DNA of 64,000 nt, taken from NCBI GenBank assembly GCA_023512835.1, contig CM042085.1, positions 42,432,189 to 42,496,188 of the forward strand, given 5' to 3'. Numbering within the stretch: the stretch's first letter is position 1; every line of letters starts with the position of its first letter. The stretch comes from Taxillus chinensis. Taxonomy: Eukaryota > Streptophyta > Magnoliopsida > Santalales > Loranthaceae. The notes under the pieces were generated by a model. That model was not told where the DNA came from. It made no database searches and saw only the letters and a list, made by a program, of their open reading frames with translations. Below, piece after piece: positions 44,604-55,103 of the stretch. Made by a program: the position numbers and the translations under genes.

Positions 44604-46359
44604 TGGAATGGGGTTAATGATTAACCGCAGCAAAACGAATTTTAAAAATTTTATTCCAACAAACAAACAGCAGGATCTAAACATGAATCAATTCGTTTAA
44701 TTTTGCAAAGAGAGAAAAGAAGAAACCAACCTGAAGAACGGTAAAGCTAGAACCCTCTTCTTTTCCCTCCAAGAACGAACTCACGATCTGCCTTTGATCG
44801 TCCTCGCAGTCTCCTGGATTCAACCACCAAATAGCCTTCTCTGCTATTCACCTTCTCAAGGAGTACAGGGCTGTGGCACCCTTGGATCAAAGAACAGGAA
44901 CACCACCTCTGCTAGGATTGGCCGTCACCTGTCTCTCTCTCTCTCTCTTGGCTGTCAATGATTGCACACGCACCCCCTTTAACCTAGGAGGCTATGTATC
45001 TATTTATAGACCTAGGGTTACCCCTGTGCTATTACGCATACGCCCCTTTAGTTAAATAATAATAATACATATTATTTAAACTATTTAAATAATATAATTA
45101 TTACGCAACAAACTAATTAAATAAATATATAATATTATTTATTTATCAAATAAATAAATAATATATTTATTCATTTAATCACATTAAATGGATAAAATAT
45201 TTATTATTATTTATTTAATCTAATTAAATAAATAACCATGTGATATATATTTAACTCTTAAATATATATTAACACACGTTAATTAATTAGCTCTTAAGCA
45301 CAACCAGGAGAATTAACTCACAACGATCCAAGATCCATACAAGAATAAACGGTGCTAGCAAGAGGGACCAAATGGACCCACTTAATCGAAGCTCCAATAA
45401 ATAATATTTAATTAATTAATCTCATTAATCAATTAAATCATTATTTATTAGTTTTAGTCCGAGCCACGATCAAGGGACTAAAACTGCACTCTAAGATCAA
45501 GCAGATATGATTACAAGAATCCATAATAAATGATTTGTCCATCGATATAACTGATTGCCATGTGATATGATCCTCCACTATGATATTCATAATTAGAGAC
45601 AGGTATCAATAGATTCCGTTCAACCTCTCTAATTATATTTTTATCCATGTGTTACCATTAATTCTCTAATGGGCGACCTATTCATGATCCAATCATGAAT
45701 TAGGATTTATAATAAATTATATCTAATATAATTACAAGCGCTTGATTCACCCAAGAATCCCGAATTAAACAACATGGGAATATCATTACTCTTCGTATAA
45801 CGAAGCAATGGATTCCATGCACCTGACTTGACGCTCCCACTATCTATAATATTATATCTCCAAGATATCGAGGTATTTGAAGCACTAAGCCTCTCACTCA
45901 TTAATAAGTCAAAAGACATAAATTATAGACATGAGTTAATCAAACGGTCCTGGATTAAGATCAATTCATAAATCACCATCCTGCGATAGAATCTAAAATT
46001 CTTCATACAATGCAACGGATATTAGTTAAGAACTTATTCTATCATGGTCCTGTTCAATATGTATAATTACATACTGGCACTTACTATTTGTAAACTCTTT
46101 ACAATGATCCTAGATTAGATCACTCCCACTATGGAAATAGTCCGCACCACAATCTTATCAGAACAGAGCATCCCAAACTCCATTCACCGATTGTGAACCA
46201 ATTTTTACTTAGTCTAATTAGTGGATCTATTGTATGTGTTACACACATACCCAAGAATAGACTTTGATAAGTAATGGGATGTTATGATGCTCACCACATA
46301 AGAAAGCCAGAATAATGCAATCTAATAAATATTTAAACAAAATATATTTCAATTAATCA
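44604..46359. mobile_element. Probable solo LTR or LTR-like insertion inside Athila-like gag 2
   Basis: The inserted segment has no coding domain. It holds GGGGTTAATGATTAACCGC near its left end and an AT-rich core with TAAATAAATAATA-type repeats (45050-45450), and its right end reads TTCAATTAATCA. TGATTAA at 44618 and TTAATCA at 46353 are inverted copies. The left-end sequence resembles ends of Ty1/copia LTRs. I could not find a convincing 5-bp duplication: GTTAA and GAAAT do not match. Edges are therefore approximate. Confidence 0.5.
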
Positions 46360-46607
46360 GAAATAGTCTTTACATTATTAGGATTACACATTGCTTTATA
46401 TAGCACTATCCCAACAGAAGCTACACTTTCTTCCTCCCAAAACAAATTCTGCAAATCAAACTCGGGCTCACCCCAAAATCCAGGAGCAGAGCTTGATTCC
46501 TCTTCACTAGCTAACTGTACACTCCTTTGCTTCCTCAAACGAGCAAAGAATGTACACTCTGGTTTAGGATCAAACAAATTATCCAACGTTGATGAACACT
46601 TGGTCAT
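46353..46607 (-). pseudogene. gag: Gag N-terminus of Athila-like element 2, separated by an insertion
   Basis: MTKCSSTLDNLFDPKPECTF, FARLRKQRSVQLASEEE is the acidic/basic N-terminal segment of Athila gag (usual form LDPEIE...RR). It lies between the primer-binding site and an inserted LTR-like segment. Its last codons (NNVKTIS) run to the insertion edge near 46360. The start is the first ATG after the leader. Confidence 0.65.
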
Positions 46608-46730
46608 TCATTAACACCTGTAGAAAACAACATTGAACACATACCCACATAATACCGCACACTGAATTTGGTAATTACAAGAAACGTGCTCTCACAAACA
46701 ATTACAAAATTCACTTTTAACTTTGTTACC

Positions 46731-46749
46731 TTCCCCGGTAATGGAGCCA
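46731..46749 (-). other. Primer-binding site of Athila-like element 2
   Basis: The minus strand reads TGGCTCCATTACCGGGGAA, two changes from the Athila site at 25628-25646, six bases from the LTR edge. Confidence 0.8.
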
Positions 46750-46755
46750 AAAACT

Positions 46756-47960
46756 TGTTAACAATTCCACAAGCGTACGGATCGTTACAAGTAATAAAGT
46801 GGACTCAAAGTCCGGATGTTGAACCCACAGGGAAGGTGATCAAGTATAAAGTTCATTTCGTAACTCCATGATGTAATTTGAAGATTGGTTTTGTAATAAT
46901 TAGCAATTTGAAGTTGTAAATTAAATAACAAGAAAATGTAAATGATCTTAAGGGAGAAATAGGGAATTGGATTTGAATTGATGTAATTTATTTATTCCAA
47001 GTTCTTAAAACATATTAATTCAAACTTTTCCTTTTTGTCTAAAACCTAACACCTTTGCATGAACTAGTCTCTTTCGAGTGATCTAGCCGTGTGTATACCC
47101 TAGCTTAGGGGACGGGCAACCTATTAAGTGCTCAAGTTGTTTGAGTGTAGATTGACATCACACCAATCCTAACTAGGTTACAAGCAAGATTATCGGCTTT
47201 CGCAAATTATAATCTTTACAAGTCAAATCTCTTAACTATCCAGTTTATCAACGTCTTCTTTCGATCCATAATTGAATAACCTTAAATAAGAATTAAGATG
47301 GCTAAACCTAATTCTCACATGTAAATTCAAGAGACTTGATAAACAAAGAAGGGAATTTAAATTAACATACCAAAAGAAAGAAAATTAAAAGCTTACATCA
47401 ATATCCATTCTCCTCCCATGGAGGTTTAAGCTACCATAGTAATAAACAAAACAATTGTTCTTGCCATGAAATCCCAAACGATTCCTCTCTCTCTCCCTAA
47501 TTCAACAATACCTCCAAAATACATCAATTTCCCCCTTTTAGAACCCATTCCCGCGTGTGAGATCCACCCAACCGTCAATAACCGTTCCCTCCATTAATTT
47601 GAAGTTGTTTCCCTCTCAAAATGGTTGATGGAGAGTCATCAGATCCTTTAATGAAGAGATCTAATCAGACAGTGGCATCTGAAAGAATCATGTGTATCGG
47701 CAGAATACGTCATGCAGAAACTGCTCGTGGTCGAGTCATTTAGTCAACTCAATTTGAAATGACCATTATACATGACCAAGCTCTCGAGAGTTTTTGGTCA
47801 AGTCAATTGGCTTCGTCATTTCATTTTGGTCATTTCAAATTTCAATTGACCGCAGTGCAGATTATTTTCCACACCTTTCTTCTTTCTTTGATCATTGTAC
47901 TTGGCCTGTTATTCATTCAAAAACATTCAAAAGTCATACAAAGGATCTACAATTGCTATG
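46756..47960 (-). repeat. 5' LTR of Athila-like element 2
   Basis: It begins TGTTAACAATTCC next to the primer-binding site. AAGTGGACTCAAAGTCCGGA, then TGTTGAACCCACAGGGA, parallels the 3' end of the other Athila LTR. The far end is placed near GCTATGTTAGGGGG (47955) and is uncertain. No coding sequence is seen. Confidence 0.6.
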
Positions 47961-48150
47961 TTAGGGGGTTAGTGCATTTATAAATCAAATACATCAAAAT
48001 GAAGTTAAAAATGTGAATTTTTTTCATAAAATCCCCTTCATTTGACACTAAAATAGGTTTAAAAAACCCCCCTAACATACTCAAAGGGTTTGATGGATCT
48101 GTCACCTGAGCAAGGTTCAATGCAAAGGCCATTCGACGAACTCCTTCGTG
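47961..48150. other. Boundary between Athila-like LTR 2 and the caulimovirid relic
   Basis: No gene is seen. TATGTTAGGGGG (47958) and CCCCCCTAACATA (48064) are inverted copies about 100 bases apart and bracket AT-rich sequence. Confidence 0.45.
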
Positions 48151-48153
48151 TTG

Positions 48154-49183
48154 TCATTGGAGAGCATCCAGATCTCTGTCAATAATAGGAAGAATACTGG
48201 GGAAGACAGTTCCTTTGGAGTCTCTGTATTCTTCTAGGTGAAATGATTTCCACCACATAGTGAGAAATCTTCGAATTAGCTTAGTGCCAAAGGGAGAATC
48301 TTCAATTTCATACTGCCATGCAAATATCCATGGAAGACGATACTTAACCATGAAGTGAAGCATTAATATGTGCTTCTGATGATGTACCTGTCCTTCAAAG
48401 GGTTGTACATGCTTAACAGGAAAAGGATCATTACTCCGAAATTTACAGAAAAGTAAAAACCTTTCATGTAATTCAGAGGGTAAACATTCATCAATGAGTC
48501 CATGGGTTAACCACCAAGAAGGAAACCATGATGGTAACCTTTTGAGATTAAATGTTGGGTTGAACCTCATAAACCACGAGTGTCGATTATTATCATTCTG
48601 GACTAGAAAGACATTCTTCCATGCCTGCACATAGTCCCAATAATTGTAAGAAATATCTGTTCCCCAAATAATCCTTGATTCATTGGGGTTAAAACCATAG
48701 TCTAAATGTAACTTGATTTCAGAAATAAATGCTTTTTTTATCCCAGAATATTTATCAATGGGATAAATTTGAATAACCGATGTCCATGAGAATTGCTTTA
48801 GCATATTCTCTGGTTTTCTGACTTTCAAATGGATAATTGCAATTCCTGTCAAAATATCGGGAAGCAATATACCAGGGATCATTTCGTCATTGAAGATCAT
48901 CTTTTGAAATGAAGATAACATCTTCTGTAATAGGGAGAGGAATAAATCCCTCAAAGGGCTCACTTAAAAGTGCCTCTTTTGTTGATCTTTTTGCAAAGTG
49001 TGCTTCTCGAGCAACTCTTTTGTCATCCTTTGTAGGATTTTGAGTAGCGGATGAAAATCCTTTACTCCTCTTGGAAGGAACAATTTCTTTGCCCTTGCCT
49101 TTGCTTGAATTTGATGGAGGAAGTTGCCTTATTGGTGATGCTTCGTCCGAATCATGGATAACAATTCCTTTTTGCTGATTCAT
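48154..49183 (-). pseudogene. Reading frames downstream of reverse transcriptase in an endogenous caulimovirid
   Basis: Two overlapping minus-strand frames lie here. The first (48887-49183, MNQQKGIVIHDSDEASPIRQ) is lysine/serine-rich and begins right at the end of the RNase H region. The second (48154-48963) has IIWGTDISYNYWDYVQAWKN, HSWFMRFNP, SWFPSWWLTHG, LPWIFAWQYEIED and MWWKSF, matching a protein widespread in plant genomes as part of florendovirus-like caulimovirids. The frames overlap by 77 bases, so either they are one protein with a frameshift or two overlapping ORFs. Position after reverse transcriptase fits the second ORF of florendoviruses. Function is not established. It is an old genomic relic. 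Confidence 0.7.
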
Positions 49184-50750
49184 GATGAATTCCGCAAAAA
49201 TTTACGGGTTAAAAAATCTGGAAGAGAATTATTTTCTCCTTTTATGTATTCGATCGAAAAATCAAATACGGATAGAATAGCTTGCCATCTTGCAAAGATT
49301 TGCTTTGAGACCAAATTAGCAATATCTTTGTCAAGGATAAATTTAACACTACGATAATCAATGCGTAATATAAAATGTTGATTGAGTAGATCTTCCTAAA
49401 ATTTAGAAACGCACTTCACAATAGAAAGCATTTCTTTCCTTACCGTTGAGTAATTCAACTCAAGAGATTTCCATAATCCACTAGTGAATCGAATAAGAAC
49501 TTCTTGATTGGTGGTTGGATTCTTCTGCTTTAAAATACCACCATAGCCAATGTTACTGCCATCAGATTCAACAATACAAAGCCATGATGGGCTGATTAAA
49601 GCTAAACAAGGAATTTGCTTAACTTTTAATTTAATTTTTCTAACAACTTGTGTATGAGCTTCGGTCCAAGGACTAGAAGTTTTCCCGTAATCTTTGATAA
49701 AGAAGCTTATTGTCTTGAGCTAAGTGTTGGTAGAAATCATTAATATAATTTAAACTACCAAGAAATCGTTGAAGTCTAGTTTTATCAGTTATAATGTCAG
49801 AAAATTTATCACCAAAACTCAAACTTCTTTCAATGGGTAATATTTTTCCATTTTCAATGTTATGGCTTAAAAAGCGAACATTGAGTTGAAATAATTTCAT
49901 CTTCTTAGCAGAAGTAACTAAACCATGATGCAAAGCGCTTTTAATGAAACAACGAAGATGCTTAATATGCTGGTCTAGAGTGCTAGAGAAAATAAGAATA
50001 TCATCAATATAAACAATAATGAAATGCATGTAAGGAGTGAATATATCATTCATAATTTTCCTGAAACTCCGAAGGTGCATTTTTCAAACCAAAGGCATTA
50101 CATTCCATTCATACTTGACCAAATGGAACTGTGAATGCGATCTTATACTTGTCTTCTTCAAAGAACCTGGATTTGCCGAAACCTGATTTTAAATCAAATT
50201 TCTCAAGATAACAACTTCATTTAATCTTTGTAATAAATCACTTTTATTAGGAATTGGATACCTTATCCATTGCAAGGCTTTATTAAGAGGCTTATAGTTA
50301 ATGAGTAACCTGGGAACTCCTCTTTCCAATTCAGCATTCTTATTAACATAGAAAGCAGTGCAGCGCCATGGCGAACGACTTTCTCTGATCAACTTCTTTT
50401 GAAGAAGATCATTGATTTCTTTTCTACGATAATCCACTAACTCTTTGTTCATCTGAGCGGGTCGAGCCTTAGTGTGAATCATTTTATCGTTGAAATCTTT
50501 TTCATAGGGAAGATGGACAACATGTTTCTTTCTTTCCCAGAAAGCAATAGGTAAATCACTACATATAGATGAGGTGATTTCTAATTCAATATCCTTAATG
50601 ATTTTTTGGAATTCAGAAGATTGTAATCTATCCTGAATCTTAAGGATTTGGTATTCTTGATGAAGAGAGTTAAGATGTAACGTCTTCAACTAAATCTTTT
50701 CCTGAAGGGTCTGAAGTAAAGAGACTTCATGAGGTCTACACCATCTGAAC
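49184..50750 (-). pseudogene. Reverse transcriptase/RNase H of an endogenous caulimovirid, broken
   Basis: The 50189-50689 frame carries a caulimovirid lead-in and finger region (HTKARPAQMNKELVDYRRKE, GVPRLLINYKPLNKAL). The 49673-50080 frame has the catalytic segment YIDDILIFSSTLDQHIKHL. The thumb continues to about 49680. RNase H sequence follows to about 49185 (KFILDKDIANLVSKQIFARW, YIKGENNSLPDFLTRKFL), with one in-frame TAG near 49395. Breaks between frames lie near 50190 and 49670. The palm region between 50080 and 50190 is out of frame. Family placement, florendovirus/petuvirus-like, is inferred from these motifs. Confidence 0.85.
50746..50750. repeat. Target-site duplication TGAAC, left copy
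   Basis: TGAAC precedes the LTR start TATCACGCCC (TG mutated to TA) and matches 63798-63802. Confidence 0.8.
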
Positions 50751-51278
50751 TATCACGCCCCCGAATTCCAGGGAACCCGGAACTGGGTACATGACTTCCC
50801 CTTGCCCGCACCCGAAAGGTCAAGGGGTTGGTGACAAGCACCAATGGAGACTACACCGCGGGTGCTGTCTCAAATATGCAACCTTGTACAGTCATACATC
50901 AAGGGTAATCCTGTACTTTCCCATATATCATCACATACAATGAGTCAAACAATCATACAGACATCACATCATACAGTATGCAAATACAACTGTCCATGGA
51001 CCCATGTCCGGGATATCACATAATAATTGAGTCAAACTACAGTCAAAACGCTCGAAATGAGGAGCACAACACTAAACAGATATTATTACACCCAAATGAC
51101 CGCCCAAAGTCAACCAATAAACCCCGAAAAGTCAATAGTCGGGTCAAATGGGGCCCCGACTCGGAATCGGGCCCAAGTACAGTCAAAATGCTCACATCGA
51201 CAGCTACACTATCGTCCAGATAGTTACATTCCCATAGAATGACTATCTCTCAAAACTACCCAAATACGAGTCTTTACA
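50751..51278 (-). repeat. 3' LTR of chromovirus B, internally deleted
   Basis: The first 280 bases match 61353 onward and the last 240 bases match 63540-63797. The roughly 1.9 kb between (61622-63540 in the partner) is missing. The join is at about 51028, in CACATAATAATTGAGTC. Confidence 0.85.
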
Positions 51279-51292
51279 TCCTCCCCACCTTA
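51279..51292 (-). other. Polypurine tract of chromovirus B, LTR-proximal copy
   Basis: The minus strand reads TAAGGTGGGGAGGA directly before the LTR start TGTAAAGACTC. It is preceded by GAGGACGAAAAGTCC. A near-identical module lies at 53881-53910, at the end of pol. Confidence 0.75.
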
Positions 51293-51533
51293 GGACTTTT
51301 CGTCCTCGAAAATAAAACACATGCCCAAAGGACATAGGAAAATTCAAGCTCAATGTCCCAACAACAAAACATAAAACATGATCACCGATCACACATGTAC
51401 AATGCAACTCGCAACAAGCCAAAAGGGCTGACAAAATCCAACAACAACGAGCTATAAACCACATCACAAACAACATATGCAAAACAAATGCATAAAACAT
51501 AACTCATACCTCAGGGAAGTCCTCACATCCTCC
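51293..51533 (-). other. Sequence between two purine tracts of chromovirus B
   Basis: This is non-coding 3' region, T-rich on the minus strand. No gene is seen. Confidence 0.5.
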
Positions 51534-53880
51534 TGTAACGATCCGTATATGTGTTAGCATAACTTATAATCTATATTTGATGTTAAAAAAAGTTATTTTG
51601 AGAATGTGGCCATTAATACAATCGCTTTAACTATATTTGGGCCTAATTTGAGGTCCAGAAGCCTTCAGAGGTTATTTAGTAATTTTTGGAAGTTAAATTG
51701 AGGGTTAATAAATGAAAAATAAAATTTATGAGGGCTTTTTGGAAATTATTAAAAAGGAGGATGAATTTTAATTAAAAATAGGGTTTGAGGGTTTTATTAT
51801 TCATTATGACTCTATTTTGAAAAACCCTAGCCGTCAGAGGGGAGTGCATATTGTTCTTCGCGTTCTTCGTCGTTCTTCTCCGATTCTAGACCGTTCTTGC
51901 GAGTTTAATCCCTTCGGAAGGCAAGAGGTAGGTGATTCTTGATTCCTCGTTATTCTATTGCACGAACACAAACTATTAGAATATATATATATATATATAT
52001 ATATACATAAATGTTTAGATATGTATGTATTTATATAAATATATTCATTTACGTGTATATACATACGGCTGGGCGATTGTTGCAGTGCGGCGTGATTCGA
52101 CCGGTTCTAAATCCTTGGACGAGCTACTGCACCTGTTATCCCTTTTATCATATTCTAATTAGTTATTATTAATTTCTACACGTACCAGGCCAATTGGTCT
52201 GGTTTCTTTCACGCGGCAGCAGCAGCACACCAGGCTATCGAATAACAGCCTGGTTAGCGTCTCCATGACGGGGGGCGGCGGCCTATACATTCCGGCCTCC
52301 ACAATCCGTTCGATCCAATGCAGCACAAGGGTTTTGTATTATTTTATTTAATTATCTCTTAATCAAAAAAGGGGTATCTTTACATGTGTGGTTTCGTGGC
52401 AGTGAAAGAAAAGGGGCATCTTTTTTTTGGTGTCAGATTTTTTTTTAAAAAGGGGGGGCTTAATTGATTATGGGAATTAAGTCGTGCGTGTCAATAGTTA
52501 ATATATGTGGGTAATAAATTCATGCATTAAATCCGTGCATTATTATGAAGTCGTGCATGGTATTATATATGTGTATTTTGATAATTAACAAAATATATAG
52601 ATAAATTTAATTTAATTTGATTTAGTAGTAAAAATAACATGTTCATTGATACTATTCCAATAGCAAGGTCAAACAAGAATTATGATATTGTTAGTTTAAT
52701 AATGAAAATAGTGCTTGGGTTTGATATTATAGTTTAATAATATGAAGTATTACTTGAAGCTTGATATTATTAATTTATCATCTAAAATATTATCGGAGGC
52801 TTGACATTAATAGTTTGATATTAGAAACATTGTTTGTGGCTTGATATTTATAGTCGACACTAGAAATATTGTTTGTATTTCAATGTTAGAAATTTAGCAT
52901 TTAAATGTTACTTGTACGTAGCTTAATATTACTTAATTGATATTTAAGGTGTTGGATGTTTGATGAATATTTATATATGTATGTATATTTATATATATTT
53001 TTTGTGGTTAGCGCTGGATTGATGAATTAAATATTTTGTAAGGCTTTTGTATTGAATTTTGACCGTTGGAATATTCTATTTATTGATTATATGTGGAATT
53101 GGTGGTGGAGTTGGTTGGGTTAACTGCAGGTCCCACATAGGGCTGGCAAGAGGCCGCAGGTCCCCTATGTGGCTGGTTAACTGAGGTCCCATATGTGGCA
53201 GGTTGTCATTAAGGACACCACAGGTCCCACATATGGCTATCCGTAATAATGCGGGGATCCTTGGAGATGGATGTGGGAATCTCCTGGATGGTTGGATTGT
53301 TTGGTGTGTACCCTTAATGAATGAAATGTAATGTGTGTGATATTATATTTTGTGATTGAATGTAAGCTTATTGTGATAAAGTAGGACACTACACTGGCAC
53401 AAGCATACACCGATCATGTAGACTTAGGAATTTATGTTATAGGATGGTGAGGAGATGGAGATCACCTACTGGGCATTTGTGCTCATCCCTACTTTGTTGA
53501 CATGTTTCAGGTATCGACTTATCCGCTAGAGGCTGGTCCGAAGCTAATTTTTGTTTGTTTTTTTAAATTTTGTAATAACTTGGTTTATGGATTTTGTAAA
53601 ACATGATTGATTTTATTATTTGAATATCCGGACGAGGGTCCGTGGAAGTTGTATTGGAATTATAGCATGACTCTCTTATTAATAAATTATTTTCCTTAAC
53701 TTCATAACATGTGGGAATGTACAGGAATACCCCTGATGTATGAATGTACAGGTTTATCTCGGACAACACCCGATGTGTAGTCCATATCGGTACTAGTCAC
53801 CAACCCCTTGACCCTTCGGGTGCGGGCATGGAGAAGTCACACTCTTAGTTCCGGTCCTTCTGGGATTTGGGGGCGTGACA
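51534..53880 (+). mobile_element. Solo LTR, related chromovirus family, opposite orientation
   Basis: It starts TGTAACGATCCG and ends GGGGGCGTGACA, flanked by CCTCC at 51529-51533 and 53881-53885. The end segment with CAACCCCTTGACCCTTCGGG resembles chromovirus B LTR ends read in the opposite direction, so it is a related family inserted the other way. An AT run lies at 51982-52003. No coding domain was seen; 52100-53560 is AT-rich LTR sequence with four CAGGTCCCA(C/T)AT(A/G)-type repeats near 53130-53230. Confidence 0.85.
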
Positions 53881-53885
53881 CCTCC

Positions 53886-55098
53886 CCACCTTAGGACTGA
53901 TCGTCCTCGAACAGCTCAGGATGAAGAACCCGCATCTGGCTCTCTTTCTCCCAAGTCTGCTCCTCCATGCCTCGGTGTCGCCATAACACCCGAACTAGTG
54001 GGATCGTCTTGCCTCGCAAGACCTGGTCCCGCCTGTCCAAAATCTGTGCCGGCATCTCAACAACGGCACCATCATCAGCCAAGTCTATCTCGTGATAGTC
54101 CAACACATGAGAAGGATCAGGGTGATACCCCCTCAACTGAGACACATGAAACACATCATATACTCGCGCCAACTCTGGTGGCAAAGCTAATCGGTACGCC
54201 ACTACGCCCACGGTGGCAACAATCTCAAATGGCCCCACAAAACGAGGGGAAAGTTTGGATCCACGTCCAAACCTCCGATGCCCTCGACGCGGCGAAACCC
54301 GCAAAAATACACGGTCACCCACCTCAAACTGCAAGGGTCGACGCCTCTGATCCGCGTAGGACTTCTGCCTACTCTGTGCTGTCAGCATATGCTGTCTAAT
54401 CAACTGCACTATCTCCGTGGTCTCTCGAACCATATCGGGACCGAGAACTGATGTCTCTCCCGTTTGTGCCCAACACAAGGGTGATCTACAAGGCCGCCCA
54501 TACAGCGCCTCATACGGAGCCTTCCCAATCGTGGCCTGATAACTGTTGTTGTAAGAGAACTCCACCAAAGGAAGGTGAGTCTCCCAACAACCTCCAAAAT
54601 CTAGGACACAGGCACGCAACATATCCTCGAGCGTCTGAATCATCCGCTCCGACTGACCATCCGTCTGCGGATGAAAGGCTGTACTAAGGTTCACCCTAGT
54701 ACCCAAAGCTCGCTGCAGCTGTCTCCAAAACTGAGAGGTGAACCTCGCATCCCGATCAGATACAATAGACAATGGGACTCCATGCAACCGCACAATAACA
54801 TCAATATACCTCTGTCCCAAAGTCCTCACCGGGTCTGTCTCTCGAATCGGAATAAAATGCGCCGATTTGGTCAACCGGTCCACAATAACCCATATAGTGT
54901 CGTGTCCCCTGGAACGAGGAAGTCCAGTGACAAAATCCATGGTCACGTGGTCCCATTTCCACTCGCACCGGCAATGATCGCAACTCACCAGCTGATCTCA
55001 GGTGCTCTGCCTTGACCTGCTGACAGGTCAAACACCTCCTCACAAAATCAGCAACGGCCTTCTTCAGGCCTGGCCACCAAAATTGCCTCCTCACGGCA
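53886..55098 (-). pseudogene. pol: Integrase and chromodomain of chromovirus B
   Basis: The 53891-54988 frame is long and well preserved: [80 protein letters not shown] (catalytic D, D, E all present), [40 protein letters not shown]. The C-terminus [38 protein letters not shown] is an intact chromodomain of the kind lacking the usual aromatic cage. The frame stops at TAA (53891-53893), which lies inside the first purine tract. The N-terminal piece (to 55098, YHAVRRQFWWPG, CLTCQQVKAEHL) is one base out of frame near 54985 and is cut by the solo LTR at 55104. Confidence 0.85.
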
Positions 55099-55103
55099 TG
55101 GTA
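55099..55103. repeat. Target-site duplication TGGTA, left copy
   Basis: TGGTA precedes the solo LTR and matches 57339-57343. Confidence 0.85.

Larger units (their letters stand above)
29600..47960 (-). mobile_element. Athila-like Ty3/gypsy element 2, split by two insertions
   Basis: On the minus strand there is an LTR (46756 to about 47960), an Athila-type primer-binding site (46731-46749), gag, protease, reverse transcriptase, RNase H and integrase in normal order. Chromovirus A splits reverse transcriptase at 32303/41816 and an LTR-like segment splits gag at about 44604/46359. The 3' boundary is uncertain; the unknown frame at 28622-29335 may belong to it. All genes carry frameshifts. Confidence 0.8.

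Noticed and set aside
44599..46364. Target-site duplication for the LTR-like insertion in Athila-like gag 2
   Set aside because: Candidate pairs GTTAA/GAAAT and GGAAT/GAAAT are mismatched and the LTR ends are ambiguous, so no duplication is claimed.
51982..52003. AT dinucleotide run as a functional element
   Set aside because: It is a simple microsatellite in a solo LTR; nothing suggests function.
53875..54399. 174-residue plus-strand frame opposite chromovirus B integrase
   Set aside because: It is an antisense shadow of the integrase C-terminus and chromodomain.
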